From assembly GCA_003662205.1 (NCBI GenBank), contig QMXQ01000061.1, positions 1 through 8,315 of the forward strand: a stretch of 8,315 nt of DNA. Direction: 5' to 3'. The notes beneath the pieces were generated by a model, which was given only the letters and a program-made list of their open reading frames with translations, searched no databases and was not told the origin of the DNA. Below, in pieces: positions 1-6,017 of the stretch. A program made the translations under genes and the position numbers. Numbering within the stretch: the first letter of the stretch is position 1; each line of letters opens with the position of its first letter. This DNA is from Candidatus Bathyarchaeota archaeon. Lineage in GTDB: Archaea > Thermoproteota > Bathyarchaeia > TCS64.

Positions 1-707
1 GGACCGAGGGATTCGAGGCCCTCGGCGATGATCACGTTCATCATCGCGTTCAGCAGGGCGACGTCCGTCCCCGGCCTGTGGCGGAGGTGGACGTCGGCGT
101 AGGCTGTGAGGTCGATGGCCCTGGGGTCCGCCACGATGAGCCTGCTCCCGCTCTTCACGGCCCTGATGATCCTGCGGGCTATGAGGGGGTGCTGTTCCGA
201 CGTGTTCGAGCCGATGATGAAGATGGCGTCCGCATCCTCCACGTCCTCCAGCGAGTTGGTCATGGTCCCGCTCCCGAAGGAGGCGATGAGGCCGGTCACC
301 GTGCTCGCGTGACAGAGCCTCGCGCAGTGGTCGATGTTATTCGTGCCCACGACGGCGCGGGCGAACTTCTGCAGCAGGTAGTTCTCCTCGTTCGTCGCCT
401 TCGCCGAGGAGAGGACGGCGACGGCGTCGCTCCCATGCTCGGCCTTCGCCCTGCCCAGCCCCTCGGCGACGAGGCTGAGGGCCTCTCTCCAGCTCGCCTC
501 CCTAAGGTCGCCGCCCCGACGGACCAGGGGCCTCTTCAGACGGTCTGGGTGGTGGATGAACTCGTGGGCGCTCCAACCCTTGATGCAGAGCCTTCCCTCC
601 CCGGCGCCCCCTTCATGGGGGAGAACGCCGACGACCCTGCCCTCCCTGACCTTGAGGTGGAGCAGGCACCCGGTGCCGCAGTAGATGCAAACCGTCGGCA
701 CCTTCAC
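1..707 (-). CDS. fdhA: Formate dehydrogenase-type molybdopterin oxidoreductase, catalytic subunit (5' part; truncated by window edge)
   Basis: This is the first 235 codons of a molybdenum/tungsten bis-pterin oxidoreductase. It is read from a GTG at 707 that overlaps the hdrB stop as GTGA, and it is still open at position 1. Visible are the N-terminal [4Fe-4S] motif C7-x2-C10-x3-C14 with its fourth ligand C41, the stretch SAKATNEENY (residues 101-110), and NNIDHCARLCH around residues 123-133. The last stretch is typical of formate dehydrogenases, where the Cys or Sec before His (here C132-H133) is the metal ligand; this is a cysteine enzyme, not a selenoenzyme. The pterin-binding motifs VADPR (about 192-196) and RPGTDVALLNAM follow. 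The family oxidises formate to CO2 or runs in reverse. Position behind hdrC and hdrB suggests electron exchange with an Hdr module. The Arg needed for formate specificity lies outside the window, so another substrate remains possible. Confidence 0.87.
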   Translation of the reverse strand, partial: MKVPTVCIYCGTGCLLHLKVREGRVVGVLPHEGGAGEGRLCIKGWSAHEFIHHPDRLKRPLVRRGGDLREASWREALSLVAEGLGRAKAEHGSDAVAVLSSAKATNEENYLLQKFARAVVGTNNIDHCARLCHASTVTGLIASFGSGTMTNSLEDVEDADAIFIIGSNTSEQHPLIARRIIRAVKSGSRLIVADPRAIDLTAYADVHLRHRPGTDVALLNAMMNVIIAEGLESLG

Positions 708-1597
708 GCCGCAACCCTCCTTAGCTTCTCCTCGAACGCGGGATCCCTGACCCGGTGACGCCGGTAATGTATCTCGTCGAGACCGTAGCCCATCGCCAGG
801 GCCAGAAGCTGCGTGTAGAACAGGGTGGGCAGGCGGAAGTCGAGGCCCATGCTTCGGGCGGCCATCATCTGGCCCATGTCGAACTGGTAGTGGCACTGGG
901 GGCAGATGACGGTGATACAGTCGGCGCCGGCCTCGTGCATCGCCGTCAGCTTCGCCCCGAGGAGCTTGGAGGCGGACTCCCTCGTACCGTAGTTGGTTAA
1001 GGTCCACCCGCAGCAGAGGGGCTTCAGGTCGTAGTCCGCGGGCGTCGCCCCGAGGGCGGACACCATCCCGTCCAGCACGACGGGGTCGTAGGGATCGTCG
1101 AAACGCATCACCTCCAGGGGGCTGACAATGTGGCAGCCCGTGTGGCACGCCACGGTGAGGCCCGTCAGGGGCGCCTCGACGCGCCCCCTGACCCTGTCGA
1201 GGCCGACGTCCTCCAGCAGCACCTGCGCGAAGTGCTTGACCTCGACGGTCCCCCTGAACTGGCGGTCGGCGGCGGCGAGGGCCTCGTTGACCTTCTCCCT
1301 CAGCTCCTCGTTCTCCTTCAGCGCCACGTTCGCCTGCTTCAGGGTGTAGAGGCAGCCGTTGCAGAGGGTGAGGATGTCGCGCCCCTCGTCCTCGGCCAGG
1401 GAGATGTTCCGGGCGGCGATGGCCATCCACGTCAGCTTGTCGTTGAGGCCGAAGCCCATGGGCTCCGGGCAGCAGCTGAAACCCCCCACGTCGAGGAGGT
1501 CCACCCCCAGCTCCTGCAGCACCCTCCGGGAGACCTGCTCTATGTGGGGGAGTCTCACGGGTATGAAGCATCCCCGGAAGAAGGCGAACCGTCTCAA
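704..1597 (-). CDS. hdrB: Heterodisulfide reductase subunit B (two CCG domains)
   Basis: The 297-residue protein has two complete CCG cysteine motifs: C10, C42-C43, C79-x2-C82 in the N-terminal half, and C151/C155, C195-C196, C232-x2-C235 in the C-terminal half. In methanogen HdrB such motifs hold the two non-cubane [4Fe-4S] clusters that split the CoM-S-S-CoB disulfide, so the catalytic ligands look intact here. Length is normal for HdrB. The start is TTG at 1597, inside the hdrC stop (TTGA overlap); the encoded MRRFAFFRGC is a usual HdrB beginning. The stop overlaps the fdhA GTG. The protein should be cytoplasmic and partner the HdrC upstream. No HdrA is in the window; it may lie beyond the left edge or elsewhere. 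In a non-methanogen the disulfide substrate is unknown, so the name describes the family rather than a proven reaction. Confidence 0.9.
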   Translation of the reverse strand: MRRFAFFRGCFIPVRLPHIEQVSRRVLQELGVDLLDVGGFSCCPEPMGFGLNDKLTWMAIAARNISLAEDEGRDILTLCNGCLYTLKQANVALKENEELREKVNEALAAADRQFRGTVEVKHFAQVLLEDVGLDRVRGRVEAPLTGLTVACHTGCHIVSPLEVMRFDDPYDPVVLDGMVSALGATPADYDLKPLCCGWTLTNYGTRESASKLLGAKLTAMHEAGADCITVICPQCHYQFDMGQMMAARSMGLDFRLPTLFYTQLLALAMGYGLDEIHYRRHRVRDPAFEEKLRRVAA

Positions 1598-2100
1598 CCC
1601 TGGGCCTCCTTGATCTTCCTCAGCTTCCGGGCGAAGCCCGTCGCCTCTGCGATGCGCCCGAGCTCGTCGGCGGCCTCAGCCCGAATCGGCTCCAGCCCGA
1701 GCTCCTCCCTCCGCCTCGCGGCCGAGGGGGTGAGGGGGAACGCGTAGCCCGTGGAGAGCACCTGCTCCACCTCCCCCAGCATCACAGGGTGTATCAACCC
1801 TCGCTGGAAGGCCTGGGCCCTGAGGGCCTCGATGAACCTGAGGGGGGAGACCTCGTAGGGGCAGATCTCCTCGCACTTGTGGCAGGAGACGCAGAGCCAG
1901 ATGTTCGGGTTCCCGGCCGGGTCCTCCGCCCCCAGGCAGTCATAGACGTAGGTCTGCCTCGGGCCGAACCGGTCGTCGTACTGGACGTGGCACGCGTGGC
2001 CCCTGACCACGCAGCAGACGCCGCACATGAGGCAGATCTCGGCTGCCTCCCTCAGGGTCAACGAAACGTCCGGCTCTAGGTAGTCGACGCGCAGGATCAA
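1594..2100 (-). CDS. hdrC: Heterodisulfide reductase subunit C-like iron-sulfur protein
   Basis: This 168-residue ferredoxin-like protein should wire electrons between HdrA and HdrB. The second cluster is canonical: C70-x2-C73-x2-C76-x3-C80-Pro. The first is irregular: C23-x2-C26-x2-C29, C30, then C37, instead of the usual CxxCxxCxxxCP. It is followed by FGPRQTYVYDCLG (about residues 45-57), which adds C55. The reading frame stays open upstream to about 2487, but that part lies inside the signal peptidase gene. The TTG at 2100 (MILRVDYLEPDV) is chosen because a TATA-like box at 2131-2140 would start the transcript only a few bases before it. The last four bases overlap hdrB. Membership in the HdrC family rests on the dicluster and the neighbour; a more distant 4Fe-4S dicluster protein is possible. 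Confidence 0.8.
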   Translation of the reverse strand: MILRVDYLEPDVSLTLREAAEICLMCGVCCVVRGHACHVQYDDRFGPRQTYVYDCLGAEDPAGNPNIWLCVSCHKCEEICPYEVSPLRFIEALRAQAFQRGLIHPVMLGEVEQVLSTGYAFPLTPSAARRREELGLEPIRAEAADELGRIAEATGFARKLRKIKEAQG

Positions 2101-2130
2101 AGTAGCTCGGATCCAAAAAGGAGGGAATAG

Positions 2131-2140
2131 GTATTTTAAC
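2131..2140 (-). promoter_or_regulatory. TATA-like promoter element of hdrC-hdrB-fdhA
   Basis: Read on the minus strand, GTTAAAATAC lies in the 62-base gap between the signal peptidase stop and the hdrC start. Transcription beginning about 25 bases downstream would start near 2109, leaving a leader of roughly ten bases before the TTG at 2100, as is common in archaea. It would separate Hdr/Fdh expression from the upstream tbp cluster. A run of five T at 2116-2120 on the same strand could help end the upstream transcript. Based on sequence likeness only. Confidence 0.45.
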
Positions 2141-2162
2141 CGTGTCACTCCGAGGGCGGCTT

Positions 2163-3149
2163 TTAGGATCGCAGCCGGCGGCTCGCCGCCACCAGCGGCG
2201 TGACGCCCCTCCTCTTCGCCGTCATCGTCAGCAGGAAGAGGGCGCAGCCGGGCAGGATGATCTGGATGAAGACGGTGAAAGCCCTGTGGAACATGGGGGT
2301 CTCCTTCATCAGTAGCCAGGTGAGGGGGACGGTGCTCCCCTTGACGTACCACCACATGCTCGGTGTGATCCCCGTCAGCCGCCAGACGACGTCCCAGCCG
2401 ATGGGAATCATCAGCAGAACGAAGTGGTAGAGCCAGAACATGAGGCAGAGGTCGTCGTCCCCGAAGGCGAGGGGCGCCGTAAAGCACCCGATGTACCAGC
2501 AGGCCAGGACGAGCACATCGATCTCAAGATGGAGCTGGGGCGTGAACCAGAAGACGATGTACGCGACGGGCGCCGCGAGGAACGGGGCGAGGGTGACCCA
2601 GGGGAACCGCCCCTCCGCCTCGACACGCCGCTTGAGGGGCATGAGGTAGTCGGCGAAGAACACGATGGCCATGAGGGAGGCGACCAGGAGGAGCCCCCTC
2701 GACGTCTTGATGAAGAGGGGGAAGTAGCCGAGGATGGGGGCCCTGCCCACCACCTTCCCGACAACACGCCCCTCCGGGACGGGCTGCCCGTCGGATGTGG
2801 GGTTGTTGTCCCCCTTGGTGATGAACCACCACCCGCCGCCTTCTTGGAACTTATCAACCGCCCTGTGGACGATATACTCGTCGGCGGCCCGGGACCTCAT
2901 GAAGACGAGGATGTCCCCCTCGGGTGGGGGCGCCGCCGCCACCCCGTCGAAGTCGTCTATCCTGCCGACGAAGATGAAGTCGCCGACATCCAGGGTCGGG
3001 ACCATGCTCTGAGAAACGACGACCATCAAGGGGTACTGGGTCCTCAGCGTCGCCCTGAGAAGATGGATGCTGCCGAACGCCGCCGCCATGAGGACGACGA
3101 AGACAACAATATACTTCGCGAGCTCGCCCCTGCCCTCGGCCAAGTCCAA
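2163..3149 (-). CDS. Sec11-type signal peptidase I with C-terminal multi-membrane extension
   Basis: This membrane-bound serine protease should remove signal peptides from exported proteins on the outer face of the cell membrane. It has one N-terminal membrane segment (about residues 13-31), then the catalytic box SQSMVPTL with Ser48, the YIVHR box with His95, and the KGDNN...SDG box with Asp114 and Asp120. A Ser-His-Asp arrangement is the archaeal/ER (S26B) type rather than the bacterial Ser-Lys type. The peptidase part ends near residue 145. The remaining 180 residues hold about five more hydrophobic segments (roughly 152-169, 184-203, 211-229, 234-255, 290-309), making the protein longer than a plain archaeal signal peptidase. 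The TTG at 3149 is used; a second TTG lies two codons in. It follows the TFE-beta-like gene by 7 bases, so it is probably the last gene of the tbp cluster. Confidence 0.88.
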   Translation of the reverse strand: MDLAEGRGELAKYIVVFVVLMAAAFGSIHLLRATLRTQYPLMVVVSQSMVPTLDVGDFIFVGRIDDFDGVAAAPPPEGDILVFMRSRAADEYIVHRAVDKFQEGGGWWFITKGDNNPTSDGQPVPEGRVVGKVVGRAPILGYFPLFIKTSRGLLLVASLMAIVFFADYLMPLKRRVEAEGRFPWVTLAPFLAAPVAYIVFWFTPQLHLEIDVLVLACWYIGCFTAPLAFGDDDLCLMFWLYHFVLLMIPIGWDVVWRLTGITPSMWWYVKGSTVPLTWLLMKETPMFHRAFTVFIQIILPGCALFLLTMTAKRRGVTPLVAASRRLRS

Positions 3150-3156
3150 GCCCCGC

Positions 3157-3546
3157 TCAGACGCCGTGCTCCGCGGTGACCTCGCCGGCGTTCGCCTCGA
3201 TCCACCTGGTGAGCTCCGCGCAGGTGATGGACGACTTCGCGCCCCCTGGGAAGCACTTGTCGATGTCGTCGCACGTCAGGCACGGACAGTCCTTTATGGA
3301 GTCGATGGTGACCGGCTGCCGCTTCGAGAAGAGCTTGAATGTCCAGCGCCCCTCGTGGAGCACCTTCCGGCGCTCGACGATCCCCTTCTCCTCGAACTTG
3401 AGCGCCAGCCTCGACCCCTCGCGGCTGCTGACGCCGAGCTTCTTCCACATCTCGCTCTGGAGGATGCCCTCCTCGTCGGCGTCGAAGATGAGCTTCAGCG
3501 CCCTCCGCTCCAGGTCGTTGTTCCTCGGCACACGGCTCAACCCCAC
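3157..3546 (-). CDS. Winged-helix protein with C-terminal Cys cluster, TFE-beta/RPC39 (Rpc34)-like
   Basis: This 129-residue protein has a helix-turn-helix/winged-helix part (about residues 10-75: EEGILQSEMWKKLGVSSREGSRLALKFEEKGIVERR) and a short C-terminal module with C87, C89, C92, C98 and C109, then a Trp (W115). The pattern CP-x-C, spacer, C-x2-GG-x-C, then W, resembles the [4Fe-4S] module of RNA polymerase III subunit RPC39 and archaeal TFE-beta, which pairs with TFE-alpha to help open the promoter DNA. It starts 13 bases after the tbp stop, and a gene for a second general transcription factor there makes sense. The start is taken as GTG at 3546; TTG 3540 and GTG 3531 are alternatives. 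A MarR/Lrp-like regulator with an iron-sulfur tail is the main other reading. Confidence 0.65.
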   Translation of the reverse strand: MGLSRVPRNNDLERRALKLIFDADEEGILQSEMWKKLGVSSREGSRLALKFEEKGIVERRKVLHEGRWTFKLFSKRQPVTIDSIKDCPCLTCDDIDKCFPGGAKSSITCAELTRWIEANAGEVTAEHGV

Positions 3547-3559
3547 GGGGCGCGGCCCG

Positions 3560-4120
3560 CTACTCGTAGTAGATGAGGTCCTCTTCCTCCAGGATGGCGT
3601 GGAGCTTCTCCACGGCCTCTCGGACCATCTCCTCGTTCTTGGCGCCTGTGCAGACGAGCTTGCCGCTCGCGAAGAGGAGCATCACCACCTTGGGCTCGGC
3701 CATCCGGTATATGAGGCCGGGGAACTGCTCGGGCTCGTACATCACGTTGTCCATGACGTCCGCAGCCGTCTCCAGATCGATCCTGCCGCCGAGATTGGCG
3801 GAGGCGACGATGTTCTGGATGACGATCTCCGGCCTCCCGAGGATGATGATGCCGCTGTTCTTCAGCTCCCGCACCACCTTCCGCACAGCGCTCCGGGCCT
3901 GCTTCTCCGACTTGGCCCCGGTGCAGACCATCTTCCCCGAGCCGAAGATGAGGGTCGCCGTCTTCGGCCTCTTCAGCCTGAAGACGAGCCCCGGAAACTG
4001 CTTGGGCCGGTACTCCACGTTCCTGAAGACCTTCATGATGGAGAGCAGGTCGATCTTCTGGTCGAGGGTCGCGGAAGCGACAACGTTCTCTATGCTTATC
4101 TGCAACTTCTTGTCAGACAT
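3560..4120 (-). CDS. tbp: TATA-box-binding protein (TBP)
   Basis: This general transcription factor binds and bends the TATA box and, with TFB, recruits RNA polymerase. The 186-residue protein is two direct repeats, about residues 7-88 and 97-178. Each has the same markers: IxN(V/I)VASA near its start, a (K/E)QFPGL(V/I) turn, and (F)xSGK(M/L)VCTGAK near its end. Length is normal for archaeal TBP, with a short acidic tail ending EEEDLIYYE. The ATG at 4120 has GGTGGTG about 8-14 bases upstream as a possible ribosome site. It follows the unrecognised gene by 46 bases and precedes the TFE-beta-like gene by 13, so the three are probably cotranscribed. Nothing looks degenerate. Confidence 0.98.
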   Translation of the reverse strand: MSDKKLQISIENVVASATLDQKIDLLSIMKVFRNVEYRPKQFPGLVFRLKRPKTATLIFGSGKMVCTGAKSEKQARSAVRKVVRELKNSGIIILGRPEIVIQNIVASANLGGRIDLETAADVMDNVMYEPEQFPGLIYRMAEPKVVMLLFASGKLVCTGAKNEEMVREAVEKLHAILEEEDLIYYE

Positions 4121-4166
4121 TCAACACACCACCGATAACTTGAAGGCTCGAACATCTCCGACATCC

Positions 4167-4493
4167 CTAGAGGCCGCCCACCCGGGTCAGCAGCTCCTCC
4201 GGGAGGAGGTCCTGGTTCTCGATCTCCACGACGGGTATGGAGTTCTGGTTGGGCTCCAGCCTAAGCCGATCGCTGAAGCTGATCTCCCCCGTGTAGGTGT
4301 TGTAGACGATGAAGCTGCCGTCGACGGCCTTCGCCTCCTTCACGAAGTAGAGGAAGATCTCGCTCAGCGTCCCCCCGATGATGAAGTAGAGGTGCGTCTC
4401 CCCGGATTTCAGGTGCTGTATCACGTTCATCGTCGGAGAGGAAGCAACGATCATCACCAGGTCTCTCAGAGACCTGAGTTGGACGAATTTCAT
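4167..4493 (-). CDS. Conserved-looking protein of unknown function, first gene of the tbp cluster
   Basis: This 108-residue product begins MKFVQLRSLRDLVMIV and ends ELLTRVGGL. I do not recognise it. It looks like a small soluble alpha/beta protein: hydrophobic stretches alternate with charged ones (HLYFIIGGTLSEIFLYFV about residues 34-51, then SFIVYNTYTGEISF), with no signal peptide, clear membrane helix or cysteines. An in-frame TTG at 4517 would add eight residues, but the TATA box at 4524-4531 would put the transcript start near 4500. The ATG at 4493 is therefore preferred, giving a nearly leaderless message. Codon use matches the neighbouring genes, and the opposite frames give only low-complexity products. 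Being first in a cluster with TBP and a TFE-beta-like factor suggests, but does not show, a role in transcription or its control. Confidence 0.72.
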   Translation of the reverse strand: MKFVQLRSLRDLVMIVASSPTMNVIQHLKSGETHLYFIIGGTLSEIFLYFVKEAKAVDGSFIVYNTYTGEISFSDRLRLEPNQNSIPVVEIENQDLLPEELLTRVGGL

Positions 4494-4523
4494 AGCCTTC
4501 ACTATATAAACGACCAACGCCTT

Positions 4524-4531
4524 TATTTAAA
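4524..4531 (-). promoter_or_regulatory. TATA box of the tbp cluster
   Basis: On the minus strand TTTAAATA matches the archaeal TATA consensus well. Its centre is about 34 bases before the ATG at 4493, so initiation about 26 bases downstream gives a leader of under ten bases. TBP made from this cluster would bind this box, so self-control is possible but not shown. The core is a palindrome (TTTAAA), so plus-strand transcription from the same site cannot be ruled out. Confidence 0.55.
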
Positions 4532-4589
4532 TACATTAAGCAGATGTTAGAATTTTCGTCAATTTTGTTAGTGTTTTGAGGTTAAAGTT

Positions 4590-4700
4590 GAGGGCCGTCT
4601 TGCTTGTCGCGAGGCTACAGACGCATCTTTGCGTCGCCCGAGAACTTACCCGTCCTGAGGCTCATCCTCAGGACGACGGAGTACGGAAGCGAAAGTTATG
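4590..4700. ncRNA. Candidate structured RNA island (strand unresolved)
   Basis: Inside the AT-rich gap sits a GC-rich block with two perfect inverted repeats. GACGCA (4620-4625) pairs with TGCGTC (4630-4635) across a 4-base loop. A 10-bp stem, CGTCCTGAGG (4651-4660) with CCTCAGGACG (4666-4675), closes a 5-base loop. AACTT (4643-4647) can also pair with AAGTT (4693-4697) to enclose the long hairpin, and GGGC (4592-4595) with GCCC (4636-4639) to enclose the short one. GC-rich folded islands in AT-rich spacers are typical of archaeal non-coding RNAs. A good TATA box at 4796-4806 favours the minus strand. No family motif (SRP, RNase P RNA, H/ACA, C/D) was recognised. It could instead be a terminator of the rnp operon or a remnant of a mobile repeat. 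Confidence 0.4.
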
Positions 4701-4795
4701 CATGCTGGTGACTTCGAGAGATTTTTGTCAGCCAATAAGCGTTATGTATTGCCCTCATTAAATTATACTTTCTTTGATTCCCCTTTAATCCTAAG

Positions 4796-4806
4796 AGATA
4801 TTTAAA
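4796..4806 (-). promoter_or_regulatory. Orphan TATA box in the intergenic region
   Basis: CTTTAAATATC on the minus strand is one of the best TATA matches in the window, yet no protein gene follows it. Initiation about 25 bases downstream would begin near 4775 and run through the hairpin island at 4590-4700. This would fit a short non-coding transcript, or a second distant promoter for the tbp cluster. AT-rich DNA makes chance matches likely. Confidence 0.35.
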
Positions 4807-4989
4807 GTCGTAAAGAAACAATAGCTACAGATCTAGACCTTACTGCTTTTCTTTCTAATTCTGATTAGCTCTGACAATCTCGTTAATCTATCTGGTTTAC
4901 GCAGAGGGTCAAGCAGATCGTTAGGGTTCTTGGGTTCTAGTTTATCAATAGACGTTTAAAGATTAATGAAAGAACACGTTGCTGCGGTT

Positions 4990-5304
4990 CTACTTTGATC
5001 TCAGCGCCCTGAGGGTGCCCGAAATCCTCGGCACGTGGATGGAGGCGGCCGTGCCGTTGATGCTGGTGATGTAGGCGAGGGCTGCCCGCATCCGCCTCAG
5101 GTGGAGATGGCTGCATCTCAGGATGCCCGTCTGCCGGTTCTCGTCGAACTCGATGAGCACGGGCGCGATCTGGGAGAGGCCGTGGACGCCGTAGAGGCGG
5201 AGCACGCCCTTCTGGACGGCGTCGGCGACCTCCTCCCCCCGGTGCCTCCGCTCCGAGGAGATCCGGAACCTAAGGTACCGGCGCCTCACCCGCTTAACAG
5301 GCAT
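4990..5304 (-). CDS. rnp2: Ribonuclease P protein component 2 (Pop5/Rnp2)
   Basis: This 104-residue protein subunit of archaeal RNase P, which trims the 5' leader from pre-tRNA, is of ordinary length. Family features are the basic start RRRYLRFRISSE, the VLRLYGVHGLS segment (about 34-44), GILRCSHLHLRRMRAAL (about 60-76), and the ending SGTLRALRSK. In known archaeal complexes Rnp2 pairs with Rnp3 as a heterotetramer that activates the catalytic half of the RNase P RNA; rnp3 lies directly upstream and overlaps by 11 bases. The ATG at 5304 lies inside the end of rnp3. It is the last gene of this cluster: the AT-rich gap follows instead of the proteasome and exosome genes often found next in archaea. 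Confidence 0.93.
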   Translation of the reverse strand: MPVKRVRRRYLRFRISSERRHRGEEVADAVQKGVLRLYGVHGLSQIAPVLIEFDENRQTGILRCSHLHLRRMRAALAYITSINGTAASIHVPRISGTLRALRSK

Positions 5305-6013
5305 CAGGCTCCACCACCCTCACCCCCGGCGCGATGAACCCCTTGGCGAGCTTCCCCCTGTTCACCTCCACCATCCTCCACGGGACGGATGATACCATAG
5401 CCAGCCCCTCCTCCTCGCCCACGCCCACGAGGTCGAGGAGCGCGGCCAGGGCGCGGGGCTCCCTCATGAGCAGGCGCGAGTCGGCGCCGCTGGAGAGCAC
5501 GACGGGGACCCCGTGCCGCTCCGCGTTCTCGACCTCTCGCCTGATGATGGAGAGGAGCTTGGCGCCGGCCGTGGGCCCCAGCCTGAGGAAGTCTGAGGTG
5601 TTGATCTCGTGGGCGCAGTTCGCCCCCGAGGCGAGGGACGCCTCCTGGCGGTCGAACCAGACCTTCGCCCGGGCCGAGGGGGAGGCCGGGAAGTCGAGGA
5701 GGTCCACTCTGTGGTCCTTCGCGGCCTGGCGCGCGACCGCCTTGGAACGGCAGTCCACGGCGACGACCTCGAACCGCCTCCGCACCCGCCTCAGCGAGGC
5801 CGTCAGATCCCTCGCGCTCCGCGGCCTGAGATCGACGCGGCTTATCAGGTCTATTCCCAGCTCCCGGCACAGGCGCCTCAGCTCCTCGGGGGGCTTCCTC
5901 TCCGAGGCGACGGCGACCCCACTGTACCCCAGCTCGGCGGCGAATCTCAGCATCCCCTCAAGCTCGTCCACGGCGGCGGGCTGCCTCAGGTGGAGGTCGA
6001 CGAATCTCCGCAT
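5294..6013 (-). CDS. rnp3: Ribonuclease P protein component 3 (Rpp30/Rnp3)
   Basis: This 239-residue protein subunit of RNase P has the TIM-barrel fold related to PHP domains. Visible marks are FVDLHLR at residues 4-10, a regular beta/alpha alternation with GYSGVAVAS (about 29-37), SRVDLRPRS (about 58-66), FEVVAVDC (81-88), VDLLDFP, an Ala-Asn-Cys-Ala-His-Glu-Ile-Asn stretch near 131-138, and VVLSSGA near 170. Length is normal. Rnp3 binds Rnp2, and the two genes overlap by 11 bases here, consistent with coupled synthesis. The ATG at 6013 lies 4 bases after the stop of the COG1325-type gene. No missing parts seen. Confidence 0.92.
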   Translation of the reverse strand: MRRFVDLHLRQPAAVDELEGMLRFAAELGYSGVAVASERKPPEELRRLCRELGIDLISRVDLRPRSARDLTASLRRVRRRFEVVAVDCRSKAVARQAAKDHRVDLLDFPASPSARAKVWFDRQEASLASGANCAHEINTSDFLRLGPTAGAKLLSIIRREVENAERHGVPVVLSSGADSRLLMREPRALAALLDLVGVGEEEGLAMVSSVPWRMVEVNRGKLAKGFIAPGVRVVEPDAC

Positions 6014-6017
6014 CGCA

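Larger units (their letters stand above)
4532..4989. other. AT-rich intergenic region without a convincing protein gene
   Basis: This stretch of about 450 bases lies between the 3' end of rnp2 and the promoter of the tbp cluster. It is strongly AT-rich against its GC-rich surroundings, except for an island at about 4590-4700 with hairpins. Stops are frequent in most frames. The longest reading frame (plus strand, TTG at 4576 to 4761) crosses the hairpins and has no recognisable domain. No tRNA, box C/D motif pair or repeat array was found. The part from 4810 to 4989 shows nothing beyond AT-rich sequence and a weak TATA-like TTTAAA near 4960. Confidence 0.7.

Noticed and set aside
123..320. 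Selenocysteine in the formate dehydrogenase
   Set aside because: The metal-ligand codon before His133 is TGC (Cys132). There is no in-frame TGA in the visible part, so no recoding is needed.
78..758. Long plus-strand frame opposite fdhA, and similar frames at 1130-1747, 2424-3179, 3176-4138, 3573-4550, 5334-6539
   Set aside because: Each is antisense to a gene with clear family motifs. Their products are Arg/Gly/Pro/Glu-rich or low-complexity without domains, as expected from the mirror frames of GC-rich coding DNA.
2101..2487. Upstream extension of hdrC into the signal peptidase gene
   Set aside because: The extra 129 residues are Arg/His/Pro-rich shadow sequence of the signal peptidase, and the TATA-like box at 2131-2140 would lie inside the coding sequence.
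4576..4761. A 61-residue plus-strand frame in the intergenic region
   Set aside because: TTG start, no ribosome site or promoter at a fitting distance, no recognisable motif. Its translation crosses both perfect hairpins, which suggests structured RNA or a terminator rather than protein.
4720..4870. Box C/D guide RNA, because CTGA occurs several times in the AT-rich spacer
   Set aside because: No matching box C (RTGATGA) lies at a suitable distance on either strand.
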